From DATDIC01 sp963777625 (GTDB lineage Bacteria; Pseudomonadota; Alphaproteobacteria; Acetobacterales; Acetobacteraceae), in the NCBI GenBank assembly GCA_963777625.1, contig CAVZRO010000008.1:262814-326813 (forward strand): a DNA stretch of 64,000 nucleotides. The letters run 5' to 3'. A program made the position numbers and the translations under genes. The notes under the pieces are model-generated. The model saw only the letters and a program-made list of their open reading frames with translations, was not told the origin of the DNA and ran no database searches. This document shows positions 61,499 through 64,000 of the stretch, piece by piece. How positions within the stretch are numbered: the first letter of the stretch is position 1; every line of letters begins with the position of its first letter.

Positions 61499-62836
61499 TC
61501 AGCCCCCCGCGATCGTCATTCCCTCCACCCGGACGGTGGGCGAATCTGTCCCGCGCCGGAACACCAGATCATTGGCAGGGGTCAGATGTGCGAACATCTC
61601 GATCAGGTTGCCGGCGATGGTGATCTCCGCGACAGGCTCGGCGATTGCGCCATCGCGGATCATGAATCCGGCCGCCCCGCGGCTGTAATCGCCGGTGATG
61701 CCGTTCACCCCCATACCCATGAGCTCGGTCACGTACAGGCCCAGCTTCACGTCAGCCATCAGCTCCGCCGAGGTCAGCGAACCCGCCGCCAGATAAAAAT
61801 TGCTCGCGGACGGGGAAGGCGGCCCGCTGGTGCCGCGCGCCGCATGGCCGGTGGAGGTCAGCCCGAGCTGGCGCGCCGACCGGCTATCCAGCAACCACGT
61901 CGTCAGAACACCACCCTCGATCACGGAGCGCGCCGCGGTCGGGGTTCCCTCGCCGTCGAACAGGCGAGAGCGCAGGCCGCGCAGCCGCCGTGGATCGTCC
62001 CGCACGGTGATGCCGGGTGCGAACACACGCTGCCCCCGCTTATCCTTCAGAAACGACGTGCCGCGGGCAATCGAGGCGCCGTTGATTGCCCCCGCCAGGT
62101 GCCCGAGCAGCCCGCCTGCAATGCGCGGATCGTAGAAGACGGGCAGTTTCGCGGTTTTCGCCTGGACCGGGTTCAGCCGAGCCACCGCACGCTCCCCGGC
62201 GGTGTGACCGATCTTTGCCGGATCGTCCAAATCGGCCAAGTGCACCGTGGAATGGTGATCGAAGTCGCGTTGCATGGCGGTGCCGCTACCGGCCAGCGCG
62301 CTGGCGGATACCGAATGGCCCGTGCGCACGGCGCGGCCGGCAAACCCGGCCGACGTGACCAGCACAGCTTCGTTGCGCGCGTAGCTGGCGTCCGCCCCTT
62401 CCGAATTGGTCACCCCGGCCACAGCCAGTGCGGCGTCTTCGGCCGCGGCTGCCCGCTCGGTCAGTGCCGCCACGTCGGGCTCGGCCGGATCGTCCAGGTC
62501 CAGGGTCGCCGGCTCGGGCGGCCGGGCGGTGTCGGCGAGGCCGGAATAGGGATCGTCCGGCACCACGCGCGCCATCGCCACGGCGCGATCGGCGAGCTGC
62601 GCGAAGCTGGCCGGGTCGATCGTACTGGAGGAAACGATCGCCGATTTCAGGCCGACGAACACGCGCAGCCCCAGATCGCGGCCCTCGGATCGTTCCACGT
62701 GTTCGGTCTTGCCGAGACGGCGTTGGACCGACAGCGACGTGCCACTGATGAACACGGCATCGGCGGCATCGGCGCCGGCGGCACGGGCGCGGGCGATAAG
62801 GTCATGCAGCAGATCGGTATAGCTGGCGTGGGTCAT
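61499..62836 (-). CDS. pmbA: TldD/PmbA family metalloprotease homolog (TldE)
   Basis: The 445-residue protein shows the PmbA start YTDLLHDLIARARAAGADAA, then GLRVFVGLKSA, LPVFYDPRIAGGLLGHLAGA and the ending TELMGMGVNGITGDYSRGAA. PmbA (TldE) forms a heterodimer with TldD. TldD supplies the metal-binding HExxxH, so PmbA is the non-catalytic partner, and indeed no HExxH is seen here. The complex processes microcin B17 and degrades CcdA. The tldD gene is not in the window. Confidence 0.93.
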   Translation of the reverse strand: MTHASYTDLLHDLIARARAAGADAADAVFISGTSLSVQRRLGKTEHVERSEGRDLGLRVFVGLKSAIVSSSTIDPASFAQLADRAVAMARVVPDDPYSGLADTARPPEPATLDLDDPAEPDVAALTERAAAAEDAALAVAGVTNSEGADASYARNEAVLVTSAGFAGRAVRTGHSVSASALAGSGTAMQRDFDHHSTVHLADLDDPAKIGHTAGERAVARLNPVQAKTAKLPVFYDPRIAGGLLGHLAGAINGASIARGTSFLKDKRGQRVFAPGITVRDDPRRLRGLRSRLFDGEGTPTAARSVIEGGVLTTWLLDSRSARQLGLTSTGHAARGTSGPPSPSASNFYLAAGSLTSAELMADVKLGLYVTELMGMGVNGITGDYSRGAAGFMIRDGAIAEPVAEITIAGNLIEMFAHLTPANDLVFRRGTDSPTVRVEGMTIAGG

Positions 62837-62930
62837 TGGTCTGCCCGGTGCGCGTATCGGAGGAGGATGTGATGCCGCGAACGAGACGACGCCGCGATCC
62901 CACCGGCGCAGCGTTCCGCGTCCGAAAGCT

Positions 62931-62960
62931 CGATCAGCACGGCAAATTCGATCAGCACGG
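62931..62960. repeat. Short direct repeat upstream of pmbA
   Basis: CGATCAGCACGG occurs twice (62931-62942 and 62949-62960), 18 bases apart, in the gap between pmbA and the M16 peptidase. It may be chance or a weak regulatory site. Confidence 0.3.
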
Positions 62961-62968
62961 GCGCGGAG

Positions 62969-64000
62969 CTACACACTCAGCGCCCCAGCGATATCGGCCA
63001 ATCCAGGAACCCGATCGTCCGGTCCCAGCACCGCCAGTGTCGGCGCCGCCCGGAAATGCCGTGCCGCCGCGCGCTGTACGTCGTCCACGGTGACAGCGTT
63101 GATCTTCGTCACAGTTTCGTTGACCGGGATGATTCGCCCGAACACCTGAAGCTGGCGCGCCAGTTGTTCGCATCGGCTGCCGGTGCTTTCCAGAGACATC
63201 AGCAGGCTGGCTTTCACTTGCGCGCGTGCGCGCGCCAGCTCGGTCTCCGACACGTCCTGCTGAACCTTGCGCAATTCCTCCAACGTGACCGGCATCAGCT
63301 CCTCGGCCTCGCTTTCGCCGGTACCGGCGTAGATGCCGAACAGTCCACTATCCATGAAGGGGGAACTGAACGAGTAGATCGAGTACACCAGCCCGCGCTT
63401 CTCCCGCACCTCCTGGAACAGCCGGGACGACATGCCGCCGCCGAGCAGCGTGGCCAGCAGCAGCGTCGGGTAATAGTCCGGGTCGCCATAAGCCACAGAG
63501 GGAAAGCCGAGCACGATATGCACCTGGTCCAGGTCGCGCGCCTCGCGGAACTCGCTACCCTGGTAGCGCCCGACGGAGGCGGCCGGTCCCGCGTCGGGGG
63601 CGAGGTCGGCAAAGTGCGTCTGTACCAGATCCAGCACCTGCTCATGGTGCAACGCACCTGCCGCGGCGACCACCACGCTGGGTGCGGCGTAATGCTGGCG
63701 CATATAACCTGTCAGCACGCTGCGCGGCATCTCGCGTATGCCCTGTTCGGTGCCCAGCACCGGGCGTCCCAGCGGCTGGGAGGGAAAGGCGGCCTCCTGG
63801 AAGCGGTCGAACACGATGTCGTCTGGCGTATCGTTCGCCTGCCCGATCTCCTGCAGGATCACGCCGCGCTCGCGCTCAAGCTCCTCCGGCTCGAAGGTGG
63901 AGTGGGTCAGGATGTCACCGATGATGTCGGCGGCCAGCGCGGTATCTTCCTTCGGTACCTTGGCGTAATAGGCGGTCTGTTCGCGGGCCGTGTAGGCGTT
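62969..64000 (-). CDS. M16-family zinc peptidase (processing peptidase-like), partial
   Basis: The frame is open to the right window edge, giving 343 residues of an M16 (pitrilysin/mitochondrial processing peptidase-like) protein. Visible parts are NAYTAREQTAYYAKVPKEDT, THSTFEPEELERERGVILQE, GLLLATLLGGGMSSRLFQEVREKRGL (family GMSSRLFQ motif) and the ending RVPGLADIAG. The catalytic HxxEH zinc motif must lie upstream, outside the window. It is leftward and just upstream of pmbA; the two may form one operon. Confidence 0.9.
   Translation of the reverse strand, partial: NAYTAREQTAYYAKVPKEDTALAADIIGDILTHSTFEPEELERERGVILQEIGQANDTPDDIVFDRFQEAAFPSQPLGRPVLGTEQGIREMPRSVLTGYMRQHYAAPSVVVAAAGALHHEQVLDLVQTHFADLAPDAGPAASVGRYQGSEFREARDLDQVHIVLGFPSVAYGDPDYYPTLLLATLLGGGMSSRLFQEVREKRGLVYSIYSFSSPFMDSGLFGIYAGTGESEAEELMPVTLEELRKVQQDVSETELARARAQVKASLLMSLESTGSRCEQLARQLQVFGRIIPVNETVTKINAVTVDDVQRAAARHFRAAPTLAVLGPDDRVPGLADIAGALSV

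Noticed and set aside
61586..62872. 428-residue rightward open frame across pmbA
   Set aside because: Antisense shadow. It has His/Gln/Arg-rich composition and no domain.
1..64000. CRISPR arrays, tRNA, rRNA and riboswitches
   Set aside because: No regularly spaced identical repeats, tRNA T-loop patterns or conserved riboswitch cores were visible by eye. A covariance-model search would be needed to exclude weak ones.

Overview
This window looks like the chromosome of a GC-rich alphaproteobacterium, most likely Acetobacteraceae or a close relative. That is inferred from gene content and codon use, because there is no rRNA gene to confirm it. Supporting signs are the NDUFA12-like protein next to an MlaD-like protein and a DUF2155 protein, glcE/glcF, gatC-gatA, pmbA with an M16 peptidase, and many branched-chain amino acid type binding proteins. 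I see no rRNA, tRNA, CRISPR array or intact insertion sequence.

Layout. (1) 1-2.5 kb: a lower-GC accessory edge with an orphan phosphoribosyltransferase-like protein, a small membrane protein and a beheaded serine recombinase joined to a truncated small gene. (2) 2.5-5.7 kb: a patatin-like lipoprotein and a YadG/YadH-type ABC exporter. (3) 5.8-9.8 kb: a small accessory cassette with a ParE/RelE-like toxin-antitoxin pair and a one-polypeptide (type IIG-like) restriction-modification enzyme split by a frameshift. (4) 9.8-19.3 kb: housekeeping genes (gatA, gatC, ruvX, an AI-2E family transporter with an extra C-terminal domain, a nagA-like deacetylase, a methyltransferase, a frameshifted amidohydrolase, a CpdA-like phosphodiesterase and an ATPase-domain protein). 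(5) 19.6-25.8 kb: two paralogous periplasmic binding proteins, then glcE, a small membrane protein, glcF and a TPR protein. (6) 25.8-30.7 kb: a glutathione transferase, a PRC-barrel protein, a gene carrying the C-terminal domain of B12-dependent ribonucleotide reductase, and the operon NDUFA12-mlaD-small gene-DUF2155. (7) 30.9-34.6 kb: a sulfatase, a DUF1254/DUF1214 protein and the decayed remains of a second DUF1254 gene. (8) 34.7-39.4 kb: otsB, a TauE/SafE permease, a Gfo/Idh/MocA oxidoreductase, a DUF3429 protein and a CNNM/CBS (HlyC/CorC) protein. (9) 39.4-46.6 kb: an apparent leftward operon of a large secreted protein, a cysteine-rich-repeat protein and an RND efflux adaptor and pump. 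(10) 46.7-48.3 kb: a cupin and a CPA1 antiporter. (11) 48.4-58.7 kb: a catabolic module. (12) 58.7-64 kb: small membrane proteins, a luciferase-like oxidoreductase, a Tim44-like protein, pmbA and an M16 peptidase running off the end.

The most interesting functional unit is region 11. A GntR/FCD regulator and a two-domain flavin oxidoreductase of the N-demethylase type are divergent from a complete dipeptide/opine-type ABC importer. A 2-hydroxyacid dehydrogenase and a two-component-type flavin monooxygenase follow. The divergent intergenic region holds two exact inverted copies of a 10-base GTATAC-centred site, one in front of each transcription unit, and a near copy lies at the start of the dehydrogenase. 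This suggests one regulon for import and oxidative breakdown of a small N-containing compound whose identity is not visible from sequence.

A second window-wide observation is that five otherwise intact genes (R-M enzyme, helical small protein, amidohydrolase, second binding protein, NrdJ-tail gene) are each broken by one extra base inside a short homopolymer. This looks more like sequencing error than decay. The DUF1254 remnant, by contrast, carries shifts in both directions and is a genuine pseudogene.
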